Shown in pieces: positions 27,392 through 36,371 of a stretch of DNA of 64,000 nucleotides. Numbering within the stretch: the stretch's first letter is position 1; every line of letters starts with the position of its first letter. A program made the position numbers and the translations under genes. The notes beneath the pieces are model-generated. The model worked only from the letters and a program-made list of their open reading frames with translations. It searched no databases and had not been told where the DNA came from. The stretch is from the NCBI GenBank assembly GCA_028693235.1, contig JAQUVW010000002.1:379298-443297 (forward strand). Direction: 5' to 3'. This DNA comes from Candidatus Gastranaerophilales bacterium. Its GTDB lineage: Bacteria; Cyanobacteriota; Vampirovibrionia; Gastranaerophilales; Gastranaerophilaceae.

Positions 27392-27895
27392 TTAAAAATT
27401 TAAAACCATGACAAAGTCATCCATGACAAAATTGTTGCCGATGGGCGTAATTATTGAGTTTTCTATTATGAACCCATATTTTTTGTAAGCGTTTATGGAA
27501 TTAATATTATGTTTATTTACTGTTAAGAATAAGGTTTTTAGCCCCAGCGAAACAGCTTTTCTTTTGAGAAAAGCGATAGTTTTTGCACCAATACCTTTGT
27601 GTTGAAATTCATCAAGGAGGTATATTTTAGAGATAAAAAGGCTTTTCTTGTCCGGTTTGTATGCGAAGTAGCCGATAGTTTTGTTGTTTTCAGATATTAT
27701 AAAATATGAATAATCTTCATTTTTTATTTGGTCTTTAATGGCGTCTTCTGATTGAAATTTTGCCAACATGTAGTCAATTTGGGCTTGTGTCAGGATTTTT
27801 GAGTAATGTTTGTTCCATATTTTTTTGCTGATATTAGCTATTTCTATATATTGGCTTTGCTCAATAGCTTCTGTGTAGGTCAAAGTGGTAGTCAT
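27392..27895 (-). CDS. GNAT-family N-acetyltransferase
   Basis: A 167-residue acetyltransferase: FIISENNKTIGYFAYKPD (strands), then the acetyl-CoA site ISKIYLLDEFQHKGIGAKTIAFLKRKA with the Q-x-x-G-I-G loop, and LTVNKHNINSINAYKKYGFI. The frame opens at 27913, but AGAAAGG lies inside that extension, just before the ATG at 27895, which is preferred. The substrate is not predictable. Divergent from the kor operon. Confidence 0.85.
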   Translation of the reverse strand: MTTTLTYTEAIEQSQYIEIANISKKIWNKHYSKILTQAQIDYMLAKFQSEDAIKDQIKNEDYSYFIISENNKTIGYFAYKPDKKSLFISKIYLLDEFQHKGIGAKTIAFLKRKAVSLGLKTLFLTVNKHNINSINAYKKYGFIIENSIITPIGNNFVMDDFVMVLNF

Positions 27896-28039
27896 TGTTG
27901 CCTTTCTTGTCATTTGTCACGATTAACGGCTTACATGTGTTATTGTTCACGAAATAAGAAGATTTGTAAATATGGACTTTTATTTATTTGTTTGGAGTAT
28001 AATATTGTTGATATAGAATATTGTGCTAGGAAATCCGTT

Positions 28040-28246
28040 ATGGGTAGAATTATTGTAAACAGGGAAAGATGCAAAGCGTGCTATTTATGCCTTGATGTGT
28101 GCCCTAAAAAATGTATTGAGAAAGACACTTCATTAAATATGAAAGGGTGTTATCCGATAACGTTTAACGAAGAAAAAGGATGTATCGGTTGTGCCGTGTG
28201 TGCCAAGACCTGTCCTGATTTAGCTATTGAAAAGGTCTATAGATAA
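28040..28246 (+). CDS. korD: 2-oxoacid:ferredoxin oxidoreductase delta subunit (2[4Fe-4S] ferredoxin)
   Basis: A 68-residue ferredoxin with two C-x2-C-x2-C-x3-C clusters: CKACYLCLDVCP and CIGCAVCAKTCP. The ATG at 28040 is preferred, with AGG at 28028-28030; the upstream open frame to 27806 is not ferredoxin-like. It is the first gene of a korDABC (oorDABC-like) operon; the next ATG abuts its stop. A -10 TATAAT at 27998-28003 fits a start near 28010. It passes electrons from the TPP enzyme to ferredoxin. Confidence 0.9.
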   Translation: MGRIIVNRERCKACYLCLDVCPKKCIEKDTSLNMKGCYPITFNEEKGCIGCAVCAKTCPDLAIEKVYR

Positions 28247-29317
28247 ATGATTAAAGAAAAAGAACTTTTAAAGGGTAATTATGCGATGGCTCAAGCGGCT
28301 CTCAATGCCGGTTGTCAAGCTTATTTCGGTTATCCGATTACGCCGCAAACAGAGGTCGGGGAATACTTGAGTGGAAAAATGCCTGAAATGGGCAGAGCTT
28401 TTGTATCGGCAGAAAGTGAAGTGGCTGCTATAAATATGTTGATAGGTGCAGGTTCGACAGGTATAAAAGCTATGACCTCATCTTCATCTTGTGCAATCGG
28501 ACTTATGCAAGAAGGTTTATCTTTTTTGTGTGGTGACGAAGTGCCTTGCGTCTTGATGAGCGTTATGAGAGGCGGTCCGGGGCTCGGTTATATTCATCCG
28601 TCCCAAGGTGATTATTTTCAAGCTACCAAAGGTGGTGGCAACGGCGATTACAAACTTATCGTTTTTGCTCCTTCAAACGTTCAAGAAAGTATCGATTTAA
28701 CTTATAAATGTTTTTATGTTTCTCAAAAATACAGAACGCCTGTATGCTTGTTAGCTGATGGAATGATTGGGCAGATGATGGAGCCTGCTGTTTTCGGAGA
28801 ATATCCTTATCCTGAAATCGATCAATCTTCTTGGGCATTAGACGGTGCGAAAGATAGAGAGCCCAGATGTATTCGCACTATTGAGCGAGATCCTGTTGTG
28901 CTTGAAAGACGAGTTGAAAAACTATTCAGAAAATATGAACAAATCGCACAAGAAGAAAATATGTTTGAAGAATATAAACTTGATGATGCGAAGCTTGCAG
29001 TTACTGCTTTTGGAAGTATTGCAAGAATTACAAAATCCGCAATACGAAAAGCAAGAGAAAATGGAATGAAAGTCGGACTTTTCAGACCGATTATGTTAAA
29101 TCCGTTCCCACAAAAAGAGATTGCAAAATTGGCATCTAAAGTCGATATGATATTAGATGTTGAACTCAATATGGGACAAATGGTTCAAGACGTCAGAGCT
29201 TCTGTCGAGACGGCTACTCCTGTAAAATTCTACGGTAGAGCTGCCGGCAAAATGATGACAGTCGAAGAAATATATGCTCAAATAGAAGATGCTTATACAG
29301 AAATGAGTGCAAAATAA
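28247..29317 (+). CDS. korA: 2-oxoacid:ferredoxin oxidoreductase alpha subunit
   Basis: A 356-residue alpha subunit. Start LLKGNYAMAQAALNAGCQAYFGYPITPQTEVGEYL is the family N-terminus, followed by MTSSSSCAIGLMQEGLSFL and GPGLGYIHPSQGDYFQATKGG, then a C-terminal domain ending with EIYAQIEDAY. The D-A-B-C gene order matches oorDABC of Campylobacter/Helicobacter (2-oxoglutarate) and is also seen for branched-chain (Vor) enzymes. Substrate preference cannot be read from the sequence with confidence. Stop overlaps the korB start. Confidence 0.9.
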   Translation: MIKEKELLKGNYAMAQAALNAGCQAYFGYPITPQTEVGEYLSGKMPEMGRAFVSAESEVAAINMLIGAGSTGIKAMTSSSSCAIGLMQEGLSFLCGDEVPCVLMSVMRGGPGLGYIHPSQGDYFQATKGGGNGDYKLIVFAPSNVQESIDLTYKCFYVSQKYRTPVCLLADGMIGQMMEPAVFGEYPYPEIDQSSWALDGAKDREPRCIRTIERDPVVLERRVEKLFRKYEQIAQEENMFEEYKLDDAKLAVTAFGSIARITKSAIRKARENGMKVGLFRPIMLNPFPQKEIAKLASKVDMILDVELNMGQMVQDVRASVETATPVKFYGRAAGKMMTVEEIYAQIEDAYTEMSAK

Positions 29318-30069
29318 TGGAACAATTAGTTTTTGAAAAACCTAAATCAATAAGAGATGATTTTAAATTCAGTTTTTGCCCGGGTTGCGACCATGGTGTC
29401 GTCTTAAAACTGGTTGCAGAAGTTTTGGACGAACTAGGAGTCAGAGAAAATACTATTGCAGTTGCTTCAGTCGGGTGTTCGGTATTCTTAGATGATTATT
29501 TGAACCTTGATATAGTTGAAGCTCCTCATGGTAGAGCAACCGCAGTTGCAACAGGGGTTAAACGCTCAAAACCTGATAAATTTGTATTTACATATCAAGG
29601 TGATGGCGACTTTGCTTCAATCGGAATGGGTGAGTCTGTGCACACAGCTTCTCGTAACGAAAAAGTAAGTTCAATATGTATTAATAATACAACTTACGGC
29701 ATGACTGGAGGACAAGCAGGTCCTACAACTTTGTTAGGGCAGGTCACAACAACAACTCCGAAGGGAAGAAAAGTTGAGATTTCAGGTTATCCTGTTAGAG
29801 TGTCAGAAGTTATATCTCAAGCTGAAGGAGCCGCTTATGTGGCAAGAGTCAGTGTTGATAATCCAAAAGCTATCAATGAAACAAAAAAAGCTATTAAAAA
29901 AGCTTTTGAGGCACAAGTTAAAGGCTTAGGATTTGGTTTTGTAGAAGTATTGGCAAGTTGTCCAACCAATTGGAAAATGACTCCTCAAGAGGCTCACGAA
30001 AGAGTTCGTGGCGAAATGAGTGAAGTCTTTGTGCCTGGTGTTTATAAAGATATATCAGAGGGAGTTTAA
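29317..30069 (+). CDS. korB: 2-oxoacid:ferredoxin oxidoreductase beta subunit (TPP-binding)
   Basis: A 250-residue TPP-binding subunit. It has FCPGCDHGVVLKLVAEVL (N-terminal Cys motif), HGRATAVATGVK, and the TPP/Mg motif GDGDFASIGMGESVHTASRNE followed by NNTTYGMTGGQAGPTT. Together with KorA it decarboxylates a 2-oxoacid and forms acyl-CoA with reduction of ferredoxin, an oxygen-sensitive reaction that suggests anaerobic metabolism. It overlaps korA by one base, and korC begins one base after its stop. Confidence 0.9.
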   Translation: MEQLVFEKPKSIRDDFKFSFCPGCDHGVVLKLVAEVLDELGVRENTIAVASVGCSVFLDDYLNLDIVEAPHGRATAVATGVKRSKPDKFVFTYQGDGDFASIGMGESVHTASRNEKVSSICINNTTYGMTGGQAGPTTLLGQVTTTTPKGRKVEISGYPVRVSEVISQAEGAAYVARVSVDNPKAINETKKAIKKAFEAQVKGLGFGFVEVLASCPTNWKMTPQEAHERVRGEMSEVFVPGVYKDISEGV

Positions 30070-30070
30070 A

Positions 30071-30631
30071 ATGGATTCAAGTTTGGTCATAGCCGGTTTC
30101 GGCGGTCAAGGAGTCTTGCTGGCAGGACAAATTATAGCGAAAGCATTAATGCTTGAAGGATTAAATATTAGTTGGTTACCTGCTTATGGTGCAGAAATGC
30201 GTGGTGGTACGGTAAACTGTACGGTTTCGTTTTCTGATGATGAAGTTGCATCTGCGTATATAGAAGTTCCTGAAAATGTCATAGCTTTGAATTTACCTTC
30301 ATTTGAAAGGTTTGAATCGCAGGTTAAAACCGGTGGTACAATGCTTGTAAATTCTTCATTGGTAGATGCAAAGCCAAGAAGAAAAGATATTAATTACAAA
30401 TTTATACCATTGACTGAAATTGCGAATAAGGTAGGCGAAATAAGAACTACAAACGTGGCGGCTATCGGTGCATTTTTTGCAACTTTGCCAAATTTTAAAT
30501 TAGACAATGTAAAAAACGTGATTACAAATGTTTTAAAGAATAAAAAATCTCAATTAATTGATAAAAATCTAAAAGCATTGCAATCCGGCTACGAGTTTAT
30601 AAAATCTAAAGCGACAGCTTTAGCAAAATAG
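30071..30631 (+). CDS. korC: 2-oxoacid:ferredoxin oxidoreductase gamma subunit
   Basis: A 186-residue gamma subunit: VIAGFGGQGVLLAGQIIAKA, SWLPAYGAEMRGGTVNCTV and LPSFERFESQVKTGGTMLVN are the family motifs. The ATG at 30071 has GGGAG just upstream and follows the korB stop by one base; an open frame from 30020 only overlaps korB. Last gene of the operon; the secreted protein at 30633 is convergent, one base away. Confidence 0.9.
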   Translation: MDSSLVIAGFGGQGVLLAGQIIAKALMLEGLNISWLPAYGAEMRGGTVNCTVSFSDDEVASAYIEVPENVIALNLPSFERFESQVKTGGTMLVNSSLVDAKPRRKDINYKFIPLTEIANKVGEIRTTNVAAIGAFFATLPNFKLDNVKNVITNVLKNKKSQLIDKNLKALQSGYEFIKSKATALAK

Positions 30632-30632
30632 T

Positions 30633-31127
30633 TTAATTATATTCATACCATTCAGGGTCTACCTCGTCTCTTTGGCGGCGGTATTCTTTGAGTTGGTTGT
30701 ATAAATCAGGACGCCATGCTCTCAATAGACCATCGATTAAGCCGACGTCATCAGATTTATTCAGGGCGAAAGTCTGGATATCCCGTTGCCTAAAGTATCT
30801 GCTTGTCATGACGGGTATAGAACTTCCTGAGATAGCATTTCTTGAACTTGCAAGTTTAAGGGCTTCTATTCTTTGAGAGGCGGTGTTTTTGGGTGAATTA
30901 ATACCGAGGGTATGTTCTAAAATTTCAATTCGGCTTAAAAAATCATTGGAGTCTTTTGCTTTACCCCAAAGTCTTTTTTCCATTGTGCATAAAGCTTTAA
31001 TTTGTTCAGGAGCCAGATTTATTGCTTCAGTGGCTTGCTCTTGGGGGATATATTCTTGCATTTCTCCAGCGATGGCAGTCGATGTAAAAAGACAAACAAT
31101 AAATATATATGCAACTAATTTTTTCAC
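30633..31127 (-). CDS. Secreted protein with E-x-x-L-x-G-type repeats, unknown function
   Basis: A 164-residue protein with a signal peptide (KKLVAYIFIVCLFTSTAIA, cleavage before GEMQEY). Residues about 45-90 contain two helical units, TMEKRLWGKAKDSNDFLSRIE and LEHTLGINSPKNTASQRIE, in the E-x-x-L-x-G...R-I/L-E style common in secreted cyanobacterial and melainabacterial proteins. The C-terminus is charged (KEYRRQRDEVDPEWYEYN). No enzymatic motif is visible. Confidence 0.7.
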   Translation of the reverse strand: MKKLVAYIFIVCLFTSTAIAGEMQEYIPQEQATEAINLAPEQIKALCTMEKRLWGKAKDSNDFLSRIEILEHTLGINSPKNTASQRIEALKLASSRNAISGSSIPVMTSRYFRQRDIQTFALNKSDDVGLIDGLLRAWRPDLYNQLKEYRRQRDEVDPEWYEYN

Positions 31128-31212
31128 ACTAAATCACCTGTAATATTTAGATATTACAAGCGGAAATAAATAATTATAACCTCTTGGAAGCTTTCAGAAA
31201 GGATATACAGAT

Positions 31213-31662
31213 TTATCTTAGAGGTTCAATTTCAATTTGCACAGAGTTTTTATTACCTTCGTTGATGGAGTAAGTTACAATGCCGCCATCAGGGTCTTGG
31301 GAGTCTATATTCACTAATACAGAGGGATAACCGTTCTTTTGGTAAAACTGCATAAGCTCGCGACGCATTGTATTTATGTCGACGGGGGTAACGGTTGTGC
31401 CTAATTTTTTTTCAAAAACCTGTTCAAGTTCAGAGAAAGTGAAGGCATGGTTATTTACAAAATTGACTCTTTCAAGTACAAAACCTTGTTGTTCTTTGTT
31501 GTCTTGAAGAATTTTGGGTATTTCTTTTTGTCTGGCAAAGTTTCTTATATCTTGCATGTACATGCTGTTAATAGCACCTGCGTCGTATGAGCCCATATTT
31601 ATGTATGCAAATGCAGGTGTTGCGATAGTTAAAGCAAAAATAAGAACAAATAAATTTTTCAT
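31213..31662 (-). CDS. Secreted single-POTRA-like protein
   Basis: A 149-residue protein with a signal peptide (NLFVLIFALTIATPAFA before YINMG). Residues about 60-140 match a POTRA_2 pattern: FVLERVNFVNNHAFTFSELEQVFEKKL, then MRRELMQFYQKNGYPSVLVNI, and VTYSINEG. POTRA domains usually precede a TpsB/BamA barrel, but here the protein ends right after the domain. It may be a solitary periplasmic POTRA protein or a remnant. No barrel gene is in the window. Confidence 0.7.
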   Translation of the reverse strand: MKNLFVLIFALTIATPAFAYINMGSYDAGAINSMYMQDIRNFARQKEIPKILQDNKEQQGFVLERVNFVNNHAFTFSELEQVFEKKLGTTVTPVDINTMRRELMQFYQKNGYPSVLVNIDSQDPDGGIVTYSINEGNKNSVQIEIEPLR

Positions 31663-31784
31663 AAAATATCCTTTTGAATGTTTTTAATATTATACCATGT
31701 TTATAGGTGCTTTGTGCAGTCAAACTCGACCGTATCTAGTATTTTTTGTAAAATGTTTCGTATTATTACATTTTTGTTTTATAA

Positions 31785-31808
31785 TAGTTACTATAATTAC
31801 AGTAACTA
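31785..31808. repeat. 8-bp dyad at the tig promoter
   Basis: TAGTTACT (31785-31792) and AGTAACTA (31801-31808) are perfect inverted repeats with an eight-base spacer. TATAAT occurs at 31780-31785 and again inside the dyad, so it overlaps the likely -10 and start region of tig-clpP-clpX. It could be an operator or a 5' leader hairpin. Confidence 0.5.
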
Positions 31809-31825
31809 TGTGAAAAGGTGAACTA

Positions 31826-33133
31826 ATGAGTATAGAAATTGAAAAACTTGACAACAATGAAGTCAAATTAAACATTGCAGTAGATGCGAAAACAGCGTCA
31901 AAAGAATATGACAAGGCATGTAAAAAATTATCAGAAAGAGTAAATATACCGGGATTTAGACCTGGGAAAGCTCCAAAACCTGTTTTGGAAAAACATATTG
32001 GCGTGGACGCAATTCAACGTGAAGTTTTAGAAAACATTTTGCCAAATATATTTGCAAAAGCTATATATGAAAATAAATTGGATATCGTAACAGAACCGTC
32101 TGTTGAAGAATTTGCATTTGCTGATGATAAAGCTTTGACAGTTGTTGCTAAATTAGAATTAAGACCTGAAGTCAATCTTTGTGACTATAAAGGAGTTGAA
32201 ATCGAAATTGAAGAATTTAAAAATGATGATGATTCCTTAGATAAAGAATTGGCTGTTTTAGCAGATAAATATGCAGAATTTAAAACAGTTGAGGGCAGAA
32301 AATCAAATGCTACAGATATTGTAAATATTGATTTTGATGGTGAAGTTGACGGCGAAAAAATCAAAGGCGGAGCTGCAAAAGGCTATACTCTTGATTTGGG
32401 TAACAGCACATTTATACCGGGCTTTGCTGAACAACTTGTTGATAAAGAAGTAGGTTCTGAATTTACTATTGATGTGAAATTCCCAGATAACTACCATGAT
32501 GAAACAATTAAAGGCAAAGATGCAAAATTTGCTATCAAATTAAATGAAATTAAAGAAAAAGTCGCTCCTGAAATTAATGATGAATTTGCTAAAAAAGTCG
32601 GTAATTTCAAAAATGTAGATGAACTAAAAGCCGATATCCAAAAATATTTGGATAACACAGCAAAAATGGAAAATGACAAAAGAATTTCTACAAAACTATT
32701 TGAAAAAATCACAGGCGATGTTGATGTAAATATTCAAGAATCTATGATAAAACGTGAAGCTCGTGCTTTAATGGGTGAATTCCAACAAAGAGTTGCTATG
32801 CAAGGCGGAAATTGGGATGAAATGCTTGAAAAAGAAGGGCATGAAAAAGTTTGGGAAGAGCTAAGTACTGAAGCTAAAACCAGAATAAAAAGTTCTTTAA
32901 TTATTGCAAAAATTGCTCAAGAAGAAAAAATAATGGTTGAACCGATGGATTTAGAAAGAAAAGTAGAAGAAATTGCAAAAATTTATCAAACAGATAAAAT
33001 GAATATCGTAAAAGAACTTCAAAAAAATCAAAACTTGATAAATTCATTATCACAACAAATTTTGAGCCAAAAAGTTACTCAATTTTTGATTGATAACGCA
33101 AAAGTGAAGTATAATACTACTGACAAAAAATAA
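31826..33133 (+). CDS. tig: Trigger factor
   Basis: A 435-residue ribosome-bound chaperone and prolyl isomerase. The N-terminal ribosome-binding domain contains VNIPGFRPGKAPKPVLEKHIG, the GFRxGK signature. The FKBP-type domain (about 150-245) has DIVNIDFDGEVDG and FIPGFAEQLVDKEVGSEF. The C-terminal domain is helical. It heads tig-clpP-clpX, the classical protein quality-control cluster. AAGGTG precedes the ATG. Confidence 0.96.
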   Translation: MSIEIEKLDNNEVKLNIAVDAKTASKEYDKACKKLSERVNIPGFRPGKAPKPVLEKHIGVDAIQREVLENILPNIFAKAIYENKLDIVTEPSVEEFAFADDKALTVVAKLELRPEVNLCDYKGVEIEIEEFKNDDDSLDKELAVLADKYAEFKTVEGRKSNATDIVNIDFDGEVDGEKIKGGAAKGYTLDLGNSTFIPGFAEQLVDKEVGSEFTIDVKFPDNYHDETIKGKDAKFAIKLNEIKEKVAPEINDEFAKKVGNFKNVDELKADIQKYLDNTAKMENDKRISTKLFEKITGDVDVNIQESMIKREARALMGEFQQRVAMQGGNWDEMLEKEGHEKVWEELSTEAKTRIKSSLIIAKIAQEEKIMVEPMDLERKVEEIAKIYQTDKMNIVKELQKNQNLINSLSQQILSQKVTQFLIDNAKVKYNTTDKK

Positions 33134-33169
33134 AAGATAAGTATACTTATATAAGAAAGGTAAAAAAAT

Positions 33170-33766
33170 ATGAGCTTTGTACCTGTTGTTATTGAACAAT
33201 CAAGCCGTGGCGAAAGATCATTTGACATCTTTTCAAGATTATTGAGAGAAAGAATTATATTCTTGGGAACCCCTGTTGATGATATGGTAGCAAATTTAAT
33301 AGTTGCTCAATTGTTGCTATTAGATAGTGAAAATCCTGAAAAAGACATTATGTTGTATATTAACTCCCCCGGAGGTAGTGTTACAGCGGGTTTTGCAATC
33401 TTTGATACTATGCAACACATAAGAGCAGATGTTTCAACAATCTGTTTAGGTCAAGCAGCATCAATGGGTGCTTTCTTGCTTGCAGCAGGAACAAAAGGTA
33501 AACGTATGGCTTTACCTCATTCAAGAGTATTGATTCACCAACCTTTAGGTGGTGCTCAAGGTCAAGCAACTGATATTGAAATTCAAGCTGCAGAAATTGT
33601 AAGAATTAAAAAATCATTGAATGAAATCTTGGCTAAAAATACAGGACAATCATTGAAAAAAATTGAAAAAGATACAGACAGAGATTATATCATGACTCCT
33701 GAGGAAGCTCTTGAATATGGTATGATTGATAAAGTTATCAGTATTGAAAAAAATAGAAACGACTAA
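33170..33766 (+). CDS. clpP: ATP-dependent Clp protease proteolytic subunit
   Basis: A 198-residue serine protease. The catalytic Ser is in [14 protein letters not shown] and the His in [21 protein letters not shown]; the Asp is in [18 protein letters not shown]. It begins [32 protein letters not shown], typical of ClpP. AAAGG precedes the ATG; clpX follows after 15 bases, so the barrel and its unfoldase are coexpressed. Confidence 0.97.
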   Translation: MSFVPVVIEQSSRGERSFDIFSRLLRERIIFLGTPVDDMVANLIVAQLLLLDSENPEKDIMLYINSPGGSVTAGFAIFDTMQHIRADVSTICLGQAASMGAFLLAAGTKGKRMALPHSRVLIHQPLGGAQGQATDIEIQAAEIVRIKKSLNEILAKNTGQSLKKIEKDTDRDYIMTPEEALEYGMIDKVISIEKNRND

Positions 33767-33781
33767 AACTAGGAGAAAAGA

Positions 33782-35128
33782 ATGGTTAACCACGATGACA
33801 GTCGCCTAAAATGTTCATTTTGCGGAAAAACTCAAGACCAAGTAAAAAAACTTATTGCTGGTCCTGAAGTATATATCTGCGACGAGTGTGTCGAATTGTG
33901 TAACGAAATCTTAGATGAAGAATTTTTCGAGAACAAAGATAAAAAAGAAGCAGCAGAAGAACAAAAAGAGGCTGACATTACCAGTGTTCCAAAACCGCAT
34001 GAAATAAAGACATATCTTGATGAATTTATTGTTGGACAAGATGATGCAAAAAAGGTGTTATCAGTTGCCGTGTATAATCACTATAAACGTATAGCACATA
34101 ATGCTGTAGCAAAAGGAAAAGACGAAGCAGGCGTAGAAATTCAAAAAAGTAACATCTTGCTTGTCGGACCTACAGGAAGCGGAAAAACATTGCTTGCTCA
34201 AACGCTGGCAAAAATGTTAGATGTTCCGTTTGCTGTTGCAGATGCAACAACGTTGACAGAGGCAGGTTATGTCGGAGATGACGTCGAAAATATCCTTTTG
34301 AGATTGTATCAAAGTGCAGATTACGACTCACAAAAGGCAGAACGGGGCATTATTTATATCGACGAAATCGACAAAATTGCAAGAAAATCTGAAAACCCGA
34401 GCATTACTCGTGATGTTTCAGGTGAAGGTGTTCAGCAAGCATTGCTCAAGATGATTGAAGGTACAGTGGCGAATGTTCCTCCTCAAGGTGGAAGAAAACA
34501 TCCTCACCAAGAATTCATTCAAATTGATACAAGCAATATTTTGTTCATAGTCGGTGGTGCTTTTGTCGGATTGGAAAAAATTGTCGAAAGAAGAGCAGGC
34601 GAGGGTAGTTCTTTAGGATTTGGAGCTGCCAAACCTAAAACTCAGGCTGAAAAAGAGATTGAGTCAGGTAAATTACTCAAAAAATTGCAACCTGAAGATT
34701 TGCTTAAATTCGGCTTAATTCCTGAATTTATCGGACGTGTTCCTATTTATGCAGTTCTTGATTCGTTAGACGAAGATACGTTGAAGATGATTTTGACTAA
34801 GCCAAAGAATGCATTGTTGAAACAATATCAATGTTTGTTGAATATGGATGGAGTTGAACTCAAATTTGACGACGATGCTGTCAATTTGATAGCTGCAGAG
34901 GCTATTAAACGTAAGACTGGTGCAAGGGCATTGCGTTCAATTGTAGAAGAATTGATGCTTGATATTATGTATGATATTCCGTCACAAGAAGACTTGAAAG
35001 AGTACGTTGTAACGGCAGATATGGTGAAAAAGCGTAATAGTGGTGCAGATGTTGTGTCTTTAACAAGCAAAAAGTTGGAAGAAGCAAAACCTGCTACAAC
35101 TGTTGAACCAAAAGAAGATATCGCATAA
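33782..35128 (+). CDS. clpX: ATP-dependent Clp protease ATP-binding subunit ClpX
   Basis: A 448-residue AAA+ unfoldase. The N-terminal zinc-binding domain has [15 protein letters not shown] and [11 protein letters not shown]. The AAA+ core has [15 protein letters not shown] (Walker A), [10 protein letters not shown] (Walker B), and sensor/arginine motifs around [12 protein letters not shown] (RKH/IGF region) and [12 protein letters not shown]. Canonical length and order. Closed by a strong terminator. Confidence 0.97.
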   Translation: MVNHDDSRLKCSFCGKTQDQVKKLIAGPEVYICDECVELCNEILDEEFFENKDKKEAAEEQKEADITSVPKPHEIKTYLDEFIVGQDDAKKVLSVAVYNHYKRIAHNAVAKGKDEAGVEIQKSNILLVGPTGSGKTLLAQTLAKMLDVPFAVADATTLTEAGYVGDDVENILLRLYQSADYDSQKAERGIIYIDEIDKIARKSENPSITRDVSGEGVQQALLKMIEGTVANVPPQGGRKHPHQEFIQIDTSNILFIVGGAFVGLEKIVERRAGEGSSLGFGAAKPKTQAEKEIESGKLLKKLQPEDLLKFGLIPEFIGRVPIYAVLDSLDEDTLKMILTKPKNALLKQYQCLLNMDGVELKFDDDAVNLIAAEAIKRKTGARALRSIVEELMLDIMYDIPSQEDLKEYVVTADMVKKRNSGADVVSLTSKKLEEAKPATTVEPKEDIA

Positions 35129-35145
35129 GCCTGATAGAATGATAT

Positions 35146-35179
35146 AAAAAGAGAACTGCCTAAGAGTGGTTCTCTTTTT
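35146..35179. terminator. Bidirectional intrinsic terminator after clpX
   Basis: AAAAAGAGAAC (35146-35156) pairs with GTTCTCTTTTT (35169-35179), 12-base loop. A/T tracts on both sides let it stop clpX and the convergent GDPD gene. Confidence 0.9.
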
Positions 35180-35190
35180 GTTTCAGAAGT

Positions 35191-36264
35191 TTATTTTATG
35201 TCACTTTTTAAAAAATATTCATTCACATCATCGTTTGTAAAATAATTGGTAGTTATACCTCTGCAATTGAGCGAGGAAAGTTTGTCAAGTTCGTCAGGTG
35301 TATCGACGGTCCATGCTTCAAAATAAAAGCCAGAATCCTGAATGCTTTCACTGGATTTGTCATCAATGGCAGCAGCTTTAATGTCTAAAAAGACCTCATT
35401 AAAGGTCGTATTTAGATATTGTAGAGTGCTTATAGTGTCAGATGAAAAATCTTTTGTTAAATATCCTAATCGGCAATTTTCGGATTGTTCATTTATGAGT
35501 TTTAGATAATCAGCGTTGAAGCTTATCCAGGTGACATCATTTTCAAGACCTGCTTCTTTTACGTAGTTGACAAGCATTTCGGCTTTTTCAGAGTCAAAGC
35601 CTTTTGTTTCTTTGAGCTCTATGTAGGGTTGCAAATTATTTTCTTTGCAGCAGTCGATAAATTCAGCAAATGTAGGGATTTTTGTATTTTTATATTGGGA
35701 ACCTTTCCAGCTTCCGAAATCATAATCCAATAATTCATTATAGTTTAAATTGCTGCATTTTTTAGGGAGAATGAGTGGAAACCCGTTTTTGCGAGAGGCT
35801 GTCCTGTTAATTGTTTCATCGTGTAATAGAACAGGTACGGAGTCTTTAGTCCAGCTTACATCGCATTCAACCTTTTTAAAACCGTGTTGAGCTGCGGCAA
35901 CGAAGGCAGGAATAGTGTTTTCAGGGGCTATATGGCTATAGCCTCTGTGGGCTATTGCCGATACATTTTCGCTGTTTTCGTTATAGTGTTTTGAGTTTTC
36001 AATATTTGGCGGTGCAACGATTGTGATGTCTGAATAGTCTTTGTTTTCATCCATTTGTGAGCTTTCTTCAATTATATAAGGTGGATTTTCGTTTCTTTTC
36101 AGGGCTAAAGACATATTCTGAGCCGATAAAATCGCAAGAGTAATTAATAAAGCTTGTGGAATGAGTTGCTTTTTGTTTTGCGAAAGTTCTTTAAAAGAAG
36201 GAGTTTTCTTTTTGTGACTTCTACATTCATTAATTTTTGTTTCAGGCAAAAGAGGGTTTATCAT
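35191..36264 (-). CDS. Glycerophosphodiester phosphodiesterase family protein, N-terminally anchored
   Basis: A 357-residue protein. An N-terminal hydrophilic stretch (about 38 residues) precedes one hydrophobic helix (LIPQALLITLAILSAQNM), then a spacer and a GDPD TIM barrel from about residue 105: SAIAHRGYSHIAPENTIPAF holds the catalytic HRG and the E-N pair, followed by ECDVSWTKDSVPVLLHDETINRT with the ExD metal site and second His. It hydrolyses glycerophosphodiesters from lipids. The helix and spacer suggest an extracytoplasmic, anchored enzyme; a lipobox is absent. Confidence 0.88.
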   Translation of the reverse strand: MINPLLPETKINECRSHKKKTPSFKELSQNKKQLIPQALLITLAILSAQNMSLALKRNENPPYIIEESSQMDENKDYSDITIVAPPNIENSKHYNENSENVSAIAHRGYSHIAPENTIPAFVAAAQHGFKKVECDVSWTKDSVPVLLHDETINRTASRKNGFPLILPKKCSNLNYNELLDYDFGSWKGSQYKNTKIPTFAEFIDCCKENNLQPYIELKETKGFDSEKAEMLVNYVKEAGLENDVTWISFNADYLKLINEQSENCRLGYLTKDFSSDTISTLQYLNTTFNEVFLDIKAAAIDDKSSESIQDSGFYFEAWTVDTPDELDKLSSLNCRGITTNYFTNDDVNEYFLKSDIK

Positions 36265-36371
36265 TATTACTTACTATTTCATGAAATTTGGCTACAAAAA
36301 TATAAGTATTGAAAAGGGCAAAAATGAACGATAAAAAAATGATACTTAATTATTATTTACAATCATAAAAT

